Assembly: GCA_013399305.1 (NCBI GenBank) | Contig: VXAI01000038.1 | Span: 3,216,998 to 3,280,997, forward strand | Source of the DNA: Rostratula benghalensis | Lineage: Eukaryota > Chordata > Aves > Charadriiformes > Rostratulidae | Length of the DNA: 64,000 nucleotides | Direction: 5' to 3' | Shown: piece after piece, positions 12,802 through 25,000 of the stretch | Layout: the number at the start of each line of letters is the position of its first letter | Numbering within the stretch: the first letter of the stretch is position 1 | Translations under genes and position numbers: made by a program | The notes under the pieces: model-generated | What the model was told of the DNA's origin: nothing | The model's input: the letters and a program-made list of their open reading frames with translations, nothing else | Database searches by the model: none

Positions 12802-15800
12802 ACTTGTTATTTTTCAGTATCAAACAATTCTTCATATATAAATTATTCAGATTATTACCTCAATTATTAGGTCCCAAATCAAACAATTACATTCAACTTG
12901 TAATTATAAACTAATTAGTCTTTAAAACAAGAATTTGGAAAAGAAGCTTTTAAGTATTAGAAAAGTGTTCTTGAATAGTACGATATGCTCTACTTACTAT
13001 ATGCAAAATAACTTCATAAAGCTGTTTAATATTCACAGTAAAGCAGATAGAACTAAAACCATGTGGTTTTGTTTTGAGCACATATAAAGGGAGGAAAACA
13101 GGCTGCTGGGGGAAGGGGAATAAGAGAAAAGTAATCTCTGTCAACTAATGAAAACTGATTTATATTCCCAGTCTGAAAAAAATGATCAGAAAGAAACCAA
13201 AATAAGATTGTTTGACCTATGTACCAGTCATAACATATGCTTTAAAGAGGAAAAAAATGAATACCATATATCCCTTATTACCTTCCATTGCTTTGATATG
13301 TCCAGAGAGATGTATGAGGTAACTTTCTGAGGGTGAATTTTTCACAAACAGTTTGACAAATTAAACAATCACAGAGACAGAAGATTTCCAAGATCTTAGG
13401 TGGAATTCTTCATAAGTGATATATTGTTTTCATTATGGTTTCCAAACCAGGTTCATGTGCAAAAATACATGCTTAAGAAGAGGAAAAGAAAACAAAAACA
13501 TTTAAAAGTGTTTTTCCCTCAGCCTATGAAGTGAACTAATATACCTTTCCCAAGTTTTCAGAACTATTTTTGAGTTCAGAGAAGTTAATCTTGAGGAAGA
13601 TACTCTTCCAGCTGCAGTTTCACATGGGTGATACCAATATTCCTAGAGATAAGAATCAAGATTAGGAGATTCAACATTTTTGAGCAGTTAATTTTTTGGG
13701 GGTTTTTTTGCCTATGATGAGACAATATTCTTCCAACTTCCTCAAGTCTGAATTTAAAAACAAAGCAAAACAACAACAGGAAAAAAAAATAAAAAAGAAC
13801 CCTGGTAACTTCAATTCCTTCAGCCTGAGTATTAGCAGAATTGCTTTTAGAGAGGATATGCTTATAAATTCTAGAAATCTAAACCTGTAATTTCAGACTT
13901 AGAATTGCCATAATCCTTCATCATGTGTGAGAATCATTGCTACTATCTTTCTTAGGTAAAAACAGAAGAAACTAGGAAGATGGCTTTGATGAAAATGTGT
14001 TCCTCATTTCAGTATATCTGAATGAAAAAAAGAATCTGCTCTTTAAACCCACAAGAATGGAAAAGTTTACATAGAGTAACCACATGGTTCTTTCTTCTTA
14101 GAGAAATCTAACTGACGTCAATTGAACCTGCATTTCCCACCATTACTCAGAATGCACATCTCTGATCATGTGTTGTTCCCAGACCCTATAGGCAATTCTC
14201 TTTCAAAATCTTATAAGATCACAGACAAAAAAATCTGACTTGACTACAAGCACTGAACATATGGTTTTTCTATCACAAAACCTCAATATTGAGAAGTTTG
14301 TTTTTTAACTTGAGGAGAATGTGTTACAATTTTACTGTATTCAAAGTTTAATTTTCTATTTCAGAAGATGTCACGGTGATATAACAGCCAAAAATGAATA
14401 TACATAAAAAATATTACTGTTTTTTTTTTTCTCTGAGTATGTTTCAACAAAAATAACTGTTCATATAACACAGGATGATAAGCAAAGAATATATCATTGT
14501 CTCCTTTGATGTAGTTGGTACAAAACAGTTGTACTGGCCAAGCTATTGCTTGGAATTCTAGAGAGGGAACAATATTGATACACTCACACTAAATCAACAA
14601 GTTGAATATTTTAGTATCCCAATAGCAGAAATGTGAATAATTGATTCATTTATGTTTGTTCCCCTAGTTAACCTAAAAAAATACAACCCTTTCAAACATT
14701 GGGAGGTAGAGACAAAAGTAAAACACCTCATTCACAAATGTGTGCTGTTTCAGGTATTTTTTAATATTCATACAGGGCTGTATTTAAATTAGTTCATTTT
14801 AATTTTACTTTCAATTGCACTTAATTCTATTCCAACACAAGGTATCATTCTGCCATGGAAATTCAAAATATTTTATTCTGAGCAAGTCCAAATGAAATGT
14901 TTGGATATAAATTCCAACCCCCCTTCTGATTTCTTTAAAGCAATGTGCCACTATGTAACCTAATTATATTAATCTTGACAAAACAACTTTTGTTTGAAAT
15001 TTGTAGTGAATTATATGCCTGATACAACTATAAATTTGACTATTTAAATCACATACCCGCAGAAACTGTTGTGTAAGGATACATACATACATTGTATGAA
15101 GTAATGATAATGTAGTGTAGCTTTTAGGTTTTACGTTCAGACACTCTATGAATCCTTAGCTTCACTTAATCCATTAGATTAACTTAAAACTGCCCATTTT
15201 ACCTCACATTAACCCTTACTTCATTGTTCTCTAATGGACAGCAAAACCCTTGGGACTGTTTACGCAGAGAAACAGATATTTACAAAGAGTATTTTCAAAT
15301 AAAAATCCTTCCTACTGATGATAACCTGGAGAAATTTATTATCATTGAATACAGAACACATTTAACCCGTGGGAATGACCTGACAAACTTCACAGCATGG
15401 CCAGAGCACAGGAAGGGGGGGGCTGTGTGAAATGAGGGGGCAGCATTCACACCCTGCCCAGGTGAGGAAAATAGAAAGAGCAGTATGTTCTGGCCACTGA
15501 AACACAAAAAACCCACAAGGCAAATCCAGAAAAAAGAACTTCTCCAAGGGGAGGAAAAAGAAAAGGTCAGTCATCATTAAGTCCTTTTTCAAGCACATGA
15601 GAGCTTGCAAGCTGAGTACCATGCATGGTCCTGTTCCAAGATACTGAAACTTACAGCAACTCTAAAGCCAAAGACAAAATGATATAGAAATAAAAGAGAA
15701 AAAGGTCCACTAGAAGGGGCCACATCTGGCTCAGCAAGTCACTGAACCACCTGCTGCTGAGAGCTACAGCTGTTCTGGGCTTTTATTGCTATGGACTTCT

Positions 15801-18800
15801 ACCACAACCCTTCGCCCAAAGCACCATTGAAGATTGTAATAGATCTTATGCACTAAAATGCTCTAACAGATAGTAAAGTTACTTTTCTACACTTCTGTCA
15901 ACATTTGTTTCATTTTTTGGTTTGTAATTTTCCTTTAAAATTCAATGTTGTGGCATCTGAAATTGTTTCTTCAAGTAATGGATGTTATCAGAAATTTGGA
16001 GAGATTGCAATCCTACTGCACGGTCTTTTCAGCAAACATCTTTATAATATGTTTTGCATACAGACATAATTCAATGGCTTAGACCTTAACAGTTTTATTA
16101 ACGACTTGGCAATCATGCAGTTTATGGGTACAGTATTCAAATACATTAAGAAGAAATATGATTTTTATAGCTACAGCCAAACACAAGTCTCCAGTACAAA
16201 ATGTGGCCATGGGCTATCCTGTGCCACCCCAGTGTTCAGCTCTTACACCAAGTGCTCTAGTCTCTGATCTGTGCCTATGAGACTCATATTGACAGACAGG
16301 CTCTTTGGCATAATTGGAGGCACACAAGAAAAAAAATGATTGCCTTTAAAATGCTATTTGCCTTTTCCTTCTAGAGCATAAGGTGGTTGGTTTATAGGAA
16401 AAATCCGCACTAGTATTATATGGTTAAGAACAGAGCAGCTACTCTTGGATTAGCTAGTTCCCAACAGATGAACCGGTTTTAGTTTCACAGACTATCACTC
16501 CAAGTAAGGTATTTTTTTGTGCCCTGATGATATTAATTTCTATATTTGTAAGTCACTGTTTATTCTGCATTTATTGTTAACTCTCAATCCCAGTTTAGGA
16601 CAACAGTTTTGTCAAGTTTCAGCAGCATTACAACTATGAAAAACCTAATTAGTCAGCCTACATCAACTTTTAAACATTCTCCAGACTGGTTCAATGAGAG
16701 GGCTGAAATTCCCCTGTATCCCCCTCATTTCTCTCTGGTAAATCCTCATCAGAGAAAGGCCATCTCTGAGGTCTAGAGAGAGTATCATAGTGACAGTCTG
16801 ACTCAAGGATATACCTGCACTGAAGACATCTTTCACATACTCCATCAGCCCTAATCCATTCTTTCATCACTCTATGATGATGAATACTCTCTTAAGAATT
16901 GAAATGTCATTGTCAGATAAATAATGATAAAAGGGCAGGTATATTTAGAGTATGACAATTATACAACTTCATAGTTAAAGCATCATAGTGCATTTGCCTT
17001 CTACTCACTATCACTTAATCAGTAGCAATCTCCTGCACATCTCAGGCAAATACCGCCCAGAAGTTAATTGTGTACAAAATTTAAAACAATGTCAGGGGTC
17101 CCTATAATTCTACAAGTAACTTTTTATAATTCCGTTTTCTAAAATTACTAACCTTAATCCTAGTTGTTGGTACCTTCATAATGTGCATTCCTAGCATAAA
17201 ATCCCTTTATAACAAATATACCTAAAATGAGAAGCATTGGAGGGATCACTTCTGCTTGGTGCTGGTCAGGCAGATGGAGTGCAAAACACTTGGGGAAGGG
17301 GCATACACTCTGATACATGCAACAGCTGCTTACCTGGAATTTAAATGTTGAGTAATAGTGCTACAAGAGGGAAAAAACAAGAAGATAAAGAAAAGTACAA
17401 AAAGTACAGTTTCTTGTATAAGATGGATTTTCTGTTCTCATCACAGTTAACTTGTGTAACAGAATGATGCTTCTACGCATGTCATACAACGCCCCAGAGT
17501 TACTGCTCAAGTAAAGTGATCTCCTCAGAGATATTCTAATGTTCTCTACTTCTCCAGTCAATTGCAGTTCTGATGTTCCACATTGTTACCCTACTTGGAT
17601 TTCATTAACACCTAATTTACAAGCATAAACCATGTAAATGATTGGAGCAGATGCAGAAAAATAATTATAATTTGGGCTGAAGTCTTCATTTCCCAACCTA
17701 ACTCAGTATGAAATAAAATCCTCTCTCTAAAGAGTAGATAGGAAGAGTTTATGCACAAACCCAACTGAATAAATATTCTCAGCCCTGGGCATTTAATTTC
17801 TGGAAATAACCCATGAATGGAAGAGTAATGTCCCAAATTATGAACTGAGCAATACAGGACACTCTACTCCACATACAGATTGCAGTGATAAAAATAATTA
17901 TGAAATAGGAAATTCTTAATGTCTCCAATTAAGAATTTTCTCAAGTGTTTCAGCTTTAAAGCACACAATACTTGGCTTCAAGGGAAGTTTCCCGGTGCTG
18001 AAGATATCCACTAGGTCCTACCTCAAACTACACAACCAGAAGCTCCTTCTCATTTTGGGGTACTTTGTTGTAGAACTTAAGCTTGCTTATCTTACAAAAA
18101 CCAGCACAAAGTAACAGAGACTTTTGCCGATGGAACCTGGTGAAGAAAGAACACTATTACCTCCCAATGGATTCAATCCTTCTGATCTCTGGAACCACTC
18201 ACAATTAATGCCCCAGAGGCATACACTTGGATGGCAGACTAACTGCTGCCTCAGCTATTATAACTCGCTTTTAGCAGTAAGTCTGAACATTTTTAATATC
18301 AAAGCTGTATTGCCATTTATTTTTATCTGCCTCACATTTCTACTATGTCCATTTTTTGACCACTATCACATTTTGCATTAGTACATACCTATCACTACAC
18401 CGTACTAATGAAGCGTCATATTCAGTTTGGCAGTAGATGATCTTGTGAGTTTTAAGTCATGTGAGAGATGCTGCTACTCTCACTCCAGGACACACAAACT
18501 AAATGAACCACATGACAAACAAACAGCATGTGAAGACAGGAAATTTTATATGCTACAGGAGTACATCATAAGCTGAAGCCATCCTGTGGTAGATTACTGC
18601 AAAATAATTAGCAGTCGTAATTGATGGTTAGTTTGCAGAAGGAACAGAATTAAATTAGTGAAAACTTCCACAAACTGTTAAAGAATTAATCAGTTTTATT
18701 ATATTCAAAACCTCTTCTATATTTGCTCTATATTTGAACATTGATTTCATTTATCAATTCATGTGTATGGCTGCGCTCAGCATCCTCATGTGCTTTTCTC

Positions 18801-21252
18801 AACAAAAACTGATAATCATACCATGATGCTTATTTTAAGACAACGAACAAACACTGGGATTCTTAAAATTTGCTACAAACCATCCACAGATAATTCACAA
18901 AGTTTAAAAATTAAATGTAGAAAATAATATCCTGTTTATGGTTATTTCACAGACAGTAATGCTGAATTACAGTTTATGTTATTTATTATACACTGTTAAA
19001 TTTCACTAACAGTGACTTTTTGCTATTGTCTAAATTACAGTGAAAAATATTCAATATATTCTACTTCAGAAATCTAATTACTAACAAAAAAGACTACATA
19101 TGCTTTTCATACTACTGAAGCTCCTGAGAGAGATATGCAAAACCCCCTGCATTTTTCAGAAGACACCTTTTGAATTTTTGAAATCTCTCAAGCTCTCTTA
19201 GGATAAACAATGTAAGAAACAACAGGAATAAAACAGAAGAGAGGGTCTGGGAAACATTCATAAAACACATCTGTTCACTGGAAACCCAGAGTCTGCACCT
19301 GCAAAATCTCTTCCAAGATAATCAGTACCTACAGGACATGTTGTGTATGTCACTTGAAACCAGTTTAACCTTTCTAAAGAAACACAATACCCATGTAATT
19401 CTAGCGTTTAGGTGAGTGCCGACTGCTTAGCGCTTCCAACAGTTTAAATAGAGTATCACATATCAATGCATTAAAGCTCGTTTCTTTCCTAATAGCAATT
19501 TGAAAAAGGAAAAAAAAAAAAAAAAAAAAAGCAAAACCAAACAATCCTGAAGCAAAGAATTGCTGAAACTTGCCTTTCCTAGACTCCGGTTTTATTTCTC
19601 TAACTCCCAGGAGACTGCCCAGTGAGAACTCCACATTTGAGACAACTGGATGGCACTCAAGAGGGTAAAACTCCTATACACCCAGCTCGCTAATACGGAA
19701 AGCCAGTAGCTAGGACTTTGGAAAAGACAGAAACTTATAAGCCCCAACAGGGACCACGGAAACTACAGAGAATGGCATCACTCAAGTCTTACACACTTAA
19801 ACTGTTGTGTTTCAGTCTAACTGCGACATCATGGAGAGAAGTCAAAACAAGTGCAGGCAGCTTCCCTTTTGCAGAGGGAAAGAGAGTCAGAGAATTTAAA
19901 CTCAAACTCTTAAACTTGACCTCCAATCACCATAAGTGTATGAAATACTACTTTCAAAAGTACACTTAAACAGAAGAGTAGAAGAACCCTGGCACAGAGG
20001 CTCTCTTAAATGACCCAGAGAACCAGCAGCACATAAGAGAGAGAACATACTTTGGGCAGGTGAAATCTACAGTCAAAGCTGCCCTTGAATCCCAAGTTTT
20101 CTGTGTTGTAGAAGTCAGGTTATCTTTCTTCCTCTAATGCAATGTATTTGTTATTATTTACGCAAATCTTCTGTACCTGAAGCACAGCGTGAAGGTGCTT
20201 GACTGAAAATTTAGCAAGTGCCAAACAGGAACTCGCATGATATGCTCATCAGATGAGACAGTCCATATTTTGAATATCCAATATTTTTGATTAAAAAAAA
20301 ATAACAGTAGCAAGGAAAGCTATTGGCTGTTGGCTATCAACATGTTTATATGTACTTTTTGGAAACTTTTATCCTAATTTGGAATAAATACAGGCAAAAA
20401 TGAATCTTGGAAACTTTCAAAAATGGCAAAAATTAGTTCCACATTATGTGCTGTCTTAGAACTGAACAGCATTTTACATCAGCTCAAAAATATGCAACAA
20501 TAGCACTTCATGGATCCTTAATCAGAGGCTGCAATTATCCTTTATTGATTACATCATTACTTATGATTTCCTACTGTATTTTCTGTTGCCTTCATCCCTC
20601 TTCCTTAGTGAATTCTACACATTCGATGAAATACCCTTTTTTCTTTAATTCCCAACATTACCTACCTCAAAAGTTTATGTTTCTGCAGTGATTTAACATA
20701 GAATATTCTCTTGTTCGTGTATCCACACATATTGCTTGAATAGATGCTTCTGTTGGACTCAGACCCTACTGTATGGCCCTAGTAGTCCTGGACATCTAAC
20801 GGATTACAATCAGCTTCACAACAGTTTAGAACTCGCTCATAGACTCACCGAGCAGAGAGCGAGTGCAGTGAGACCTGAGGAGTTAAACTGAACTCCACAC
20901 TCCTCTCAAGGGAGCTGTTTGGACAGAGGGTCAAGCAGCGGAAAGAAGAGGTGAAGGATCCTGACAGAGACTTTTGCCTTTATTTTCTTGGGTTTGTTCA
21001 TTTGCCGTAAAATTAATAAGGAGTCTGATCAATGGATATCACCTGCATGTGAGTATCTCATCACTTCTGAGCAGAAGGAATTAAATTCTGCTGCACTACG
21101 ACATTGAAAGCAGCAGGCACTCCAATTCATTATTTAAAAAGACATGGAAATATCTGTATGCTACTTTTTATATAACAAATTTCATTATGGATAATGCATT
21201 TTAATTTCTCTTTATAAACTAAGATAATGTATATAATTTCACATAAGCAAAC
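12802..21252. other. AT-rich unique DNA
   Basis: Mostly unremarkable non-coding sequence. It contains a 108-base exon-like segment on the minus strand (12998-13105), a 27-base micro-exon-like segment on the minus strand (17334-17360), a 14-bp hairpin at 17907-17941 and an A21 run at 19510-19530. No protein family is recognised. Confidence 0.5.
19503..19530. repeat. A-rich homopolymer tract
   Basis: A5GG followed by A21. There is no identifiable retroposed gene or SINE immediately upstream on the plus strand, so I treat it as a simple repeat and not as the tail of a processed pseudogene. Confidence 0.9.
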
Positions 21253-21834
21253 AATTTAGCTTGGAAGGGATCTCCTCCTCAAAGTCCTCTGAACTATATC
21301 AGGTTGCTCACACCTTAGTCCCATTAACTTTTGAAAATCTCCAAGGTTGAGGAGCCCATAATGCTGCTGACCAGATGCTGTAACCACACTTGTGATGGGG
21401 TTTTTTTACATCATTTTTCTTACATGTAACTGGAATTATATTGCAACTTACAATCAATGTCTCTCCTCCTTTCACTGTGAGGCTCCTCTATACCCTCCCA
21501 TCAAACAGCTACAGACAGCTTTAACATCGCCCCTTCTCCTCCTCCTCTTGAGGCTTCAGCCTTAAACTCAGCACTCTCAGGTCCTCATTACCACACAGGC
21601 TTCAGCTTCTTAACAGAGACAATAAATAGCATTGTTCCCTGAGTAACCCTGCTCATAACTGGCCACCAGTTGGATTGCTACTTGTGATCACAACCCCCTG
21701 AGTCCAGTCCATTTTATACCTATCTTTTCCATCCACTTAACCAGCCTGCATCCATCCCGCCATATGGAATGGCCGAGCTTAATATGGGAGACCACATTGA
21801 AGCCTTGCTAAAGTCAAGTTATCCAACAACCCTC
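21253..21834 (-). mobile_element. Old CR1 LINE fragment, minus strand
   Basis: The left end reads ttagcttggaaggga, the inverted CR1 3' region. It is followed by degenerate matches to the section that normally reads ccaggttgctcag and gaaaacctccaagg. From about 21600 it matches a segment further upstream in CR1 ORF2, in the inverted reading ccctgag, ctggccaccagttgga, gatcacaaccccctgag, and then ttgctaaagtcaag near 21806. The copy is highly diverged with internal deletions. The frame is broken throughout, so it is a relic. Confidence 0.82.
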
Positions 21835-22082
21835 CACCAGACTCTCCCTAGCATGTCCACATCTTCGTTGTCCTACAGAGCCCAGAACTGGACACAATAC
21901 TCCAGTTGTGGTGTCACAAGTGCAAAATAGAGGGGGAGGGGGAGGATCACTTCCTTAAGTTGCCAGCTGCACTCTTGGCAATGTGACACAGTATGGGGTT
22001 GGCCTTCCTCACTGCAATAATATTTCTGTTGTATTATATAGCCTCCACAGGGAAGACTTCCTGCTGAGCTTAAAAGACTCAA
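21835..22082 (-). mobile_element. CR1 RT C-terminal fragment, minus strand
   Basis: The minus strand encodes LVTPQLEYCVQFWAL, matching the conserved CR1 reverse-transcriptase C-terminal motif of the LVRPxLEYCVQFWAP type. On the plus strand it reads cccagaactggacacaatac, then gttggccttcctcactgcaa. In an intact CR1 this segment lies 3' of the segment at 21600-21834. Here the order is reversed relative to a collinear element, so it is probably a separate insertion or a rearranged piece. Confidence 0.85.
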
Positions 22083-25000
22083 CTATCCTCTCACAGCACT
22101 GCTGTAGCAATCAGCTTGTTTGATTTTGGCAGTTCTGAACAGTCCACGAGATGAAGAAATGTCAATAATCCAAAAAGAAAATTGCAGACAGAGCAGAGGA
22201 GACAATGAAGTTTGCACAGAAATATGTGACTTATTTTCACATCCTATTCATATCCACATACAATTTCATTTCTTTTGGTACGACAGGTAAAAACTCAGAA
22301 TGATCCAGAATAGGTATTCCATGATTGAGCATAATAACTTCTATTGTCTTAGATAGCAATTACTTAGACTAGAGTCTATCATAATTGTCCTGTGACAAAC
22401 TGTTCAGCTTCCAGCTAATCCTTATATTGCTTTTTTTTTCTGTCCCTACTCTATCAATCTGCTGCAATATTTTGGGAGACACACCTATGTAATGCACTAC
22501 AGATGTTGGGTGCTTCATGGGTCTCCACAGATTATTTTCCTATCTGACAACAAACGGATTTATGCAATATCATTGCATCACTAGCATCTACGCAATGTTT
22601 GATCTACTTGGTCTTCACAATGACTTCAGCAAGAGAAAATAGTTCTAGCTTGTTTTAATTAGTTACAAGAAATGCAAGCATTTCTATTACTGACAAAATG
22701 GCACAGCTATCAGTTCAAATCACTGTGGCAAGTGGTACAAACGATTCAAGTGAACAACCTAAATTATAATTTTTCATTCAATATTTTGTCTGACTTTCAT
22801 TCATTTTACAATAATTTCTTCAAGATTAATCTAACAGTTTTATTAGCCAAAAAAATTCCCAAATTTTAATTAAGAGAAGACATAATGACAGCTACAGATT
22901 CTGAAGTAAGTATTACAAGTAACTTCCGGGATCAGAAGAGGTAGGAAAAAGACCTTAATTAAGTACTGGACTTTCTAAGTAAAAACATTTAGATTATTCT
23001 TACCTCTGTAACAATTTTTCCCTCCTTTTTTCTTAGTTTTTCCCAAAAGCTTGTTCCTGAATTATTAGCTATGATGGCAAATATTATTTCCTCACCCTTA
23101 GAAACATGCCACCATTGCTAATATGTTTACACACCATGTAACATAAGATTAGGGTGAAAAGAACTTACTCTAGGAGGAAAAGTGGCAAATGGGAGGCACC
23201 TGACAGCTCAAGTTGATCCTCCACAACTTGATAATGACATTATCTTCCAATGGCTCACAGGAGAACACAACGCTGCTGCATATTTATAGCTAAAAGAAAG
23301 CTCCCAAGAAAATGCATTTTCCCAACGAAAATGCAACCAGCAGAGACAGCACTCATCAAGGTCCACAGTGTACATTTTCTCTGTGCCGTTTAACTATGCT
23401 AGCTAGTTAACTATGAACATAGGAGTTTCAATACACATGTGCTGCCCGTGAAGATATAATTTTTTCGACTAAGCAGTCAACATCTATATTGTTAAGACCT
23501 TTTCCAAGAATCCTGTCACTTACTACATTTAGCATATGAACAGGCAAAATTACCAACTGATATATAGTAATAACAAAAACTGAAATAATTCCTTGACGAT
23601 TTCAGGATGGTGTTTAAGGTACTTTATATAAAGGCCACACATGCTATGAAGTTGGAGACTTGCCTGGATGGGAAACAAGAAGAACTATTGCTCAGTGCCA
23701 GTTTCAGGACCCAGAAAATAACTCTACGCGGCACTTTACCGCAGTGTGCCTGGGTATCAGCACACGTCATGTCATGCACCACTGCCTGGCACAGCACTAC
23801 TCACCTCCCATTTCAATTTCTAGTCTTCAGCTATAATTGGTAGAGGTATTTAAACCAATCCCTACTGTTCTGAGAAGTAAGATCATTGGCAAGATTGTTC
23901 TTCTTGTTTTCCATGTAGGCCTGAAATATTTATAGCTACCATACAGTGTAGTGGATTGTTAATGAGGGTAAAGTACAGTATTTTGCATGGCTACAATCCT
24001 ATTGTAACTACCCTTCATAATCAGACCATGTCTGAACTTATCTATTGTTGCTGCTTTTTTGTTATTAAAAAGGAATACCATTTTTAATTAGGTGAAGAGT
24101 GCAGTATCTTTACTATTACCTGTGCACAGCATACCTTTGGGCTGGGAAAAGGAGGAAGGGAGACAAAGGTAACTTTAATGAGCTCTTTCTCAAATTTTAT
24201 CAGTAGATACACTGCAGTGCTGCACACACTGACTCATCAGGTGTGCTCCTTTCATTCTCAGAATACAAATACAGTTCTAGTTGGCAAATATATGCCCAGC
24301 TCCCTCAGAAACATCATTCTAAAGAGAAGTCTTCCAAACTATCCAGCTCTACATGCTGCATTCATCAGTAAAAATAAACCAACCTTGCTTGATAACGGCA
24401 CGAACCTGAATTATCCATGCACTGTTAATTACCATGTCATTTAGGGATCACCACTCTCATCTATTTTCTTGCCATCACTTATTAAGTGCTGGGTAAGAAA
24501 TGGTGTTTTCATCAGTCCGCTAGCTCATAGCTTGTATATAAAAACTGTTTGCAAAGCCTTGAATTCCATGTAACAGAAGGTTTGGCATTGCCATTAGATG
24601 GGAGAAAAACATTATTCAGACACAAAATTTAACATACCCATTTAAATATTCTCTGAGAAAATCATAGTCAGTAGCTCTTATCACAACAGACATGATACAA
24701 ACCTCTGTGCTGGCGAATCAAGTATGTGATGTAAACACTATATATTCTGAAATGCCAAACTGTTACCTACAAATGCAAAAGCAATTCTCTCTTGCGCTTG
24801 ACATACTCTAATTATTCAGTTTGCTCTTAAAATGAGGGAGGGGGGAAGATGTTGTGGAAGGGTAATTCTCGTAGCAGGGTTTGAAACTGGAGTGTTAAAC
24901 CTGCATAGGTAGGAAAGAAGACAATTCAAGCCATAGAAACACAATGTTTAAAGACAGGTATCATATCCTGCTTTCATTCTCTATTTGACTTTGGACTAAA

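Noticed and set aside
12711..12914. Plus-strand ORF with SLPP repeats
   Set aside because: It is a translation of the (TCCC)n microsatellite.
21032..21050. ATG with a GTGAGT donor 17 bases later (MDITC)
   Set aside because: The base before the donor is T, no promoter is visible, and the sequence upstream is ordinary.
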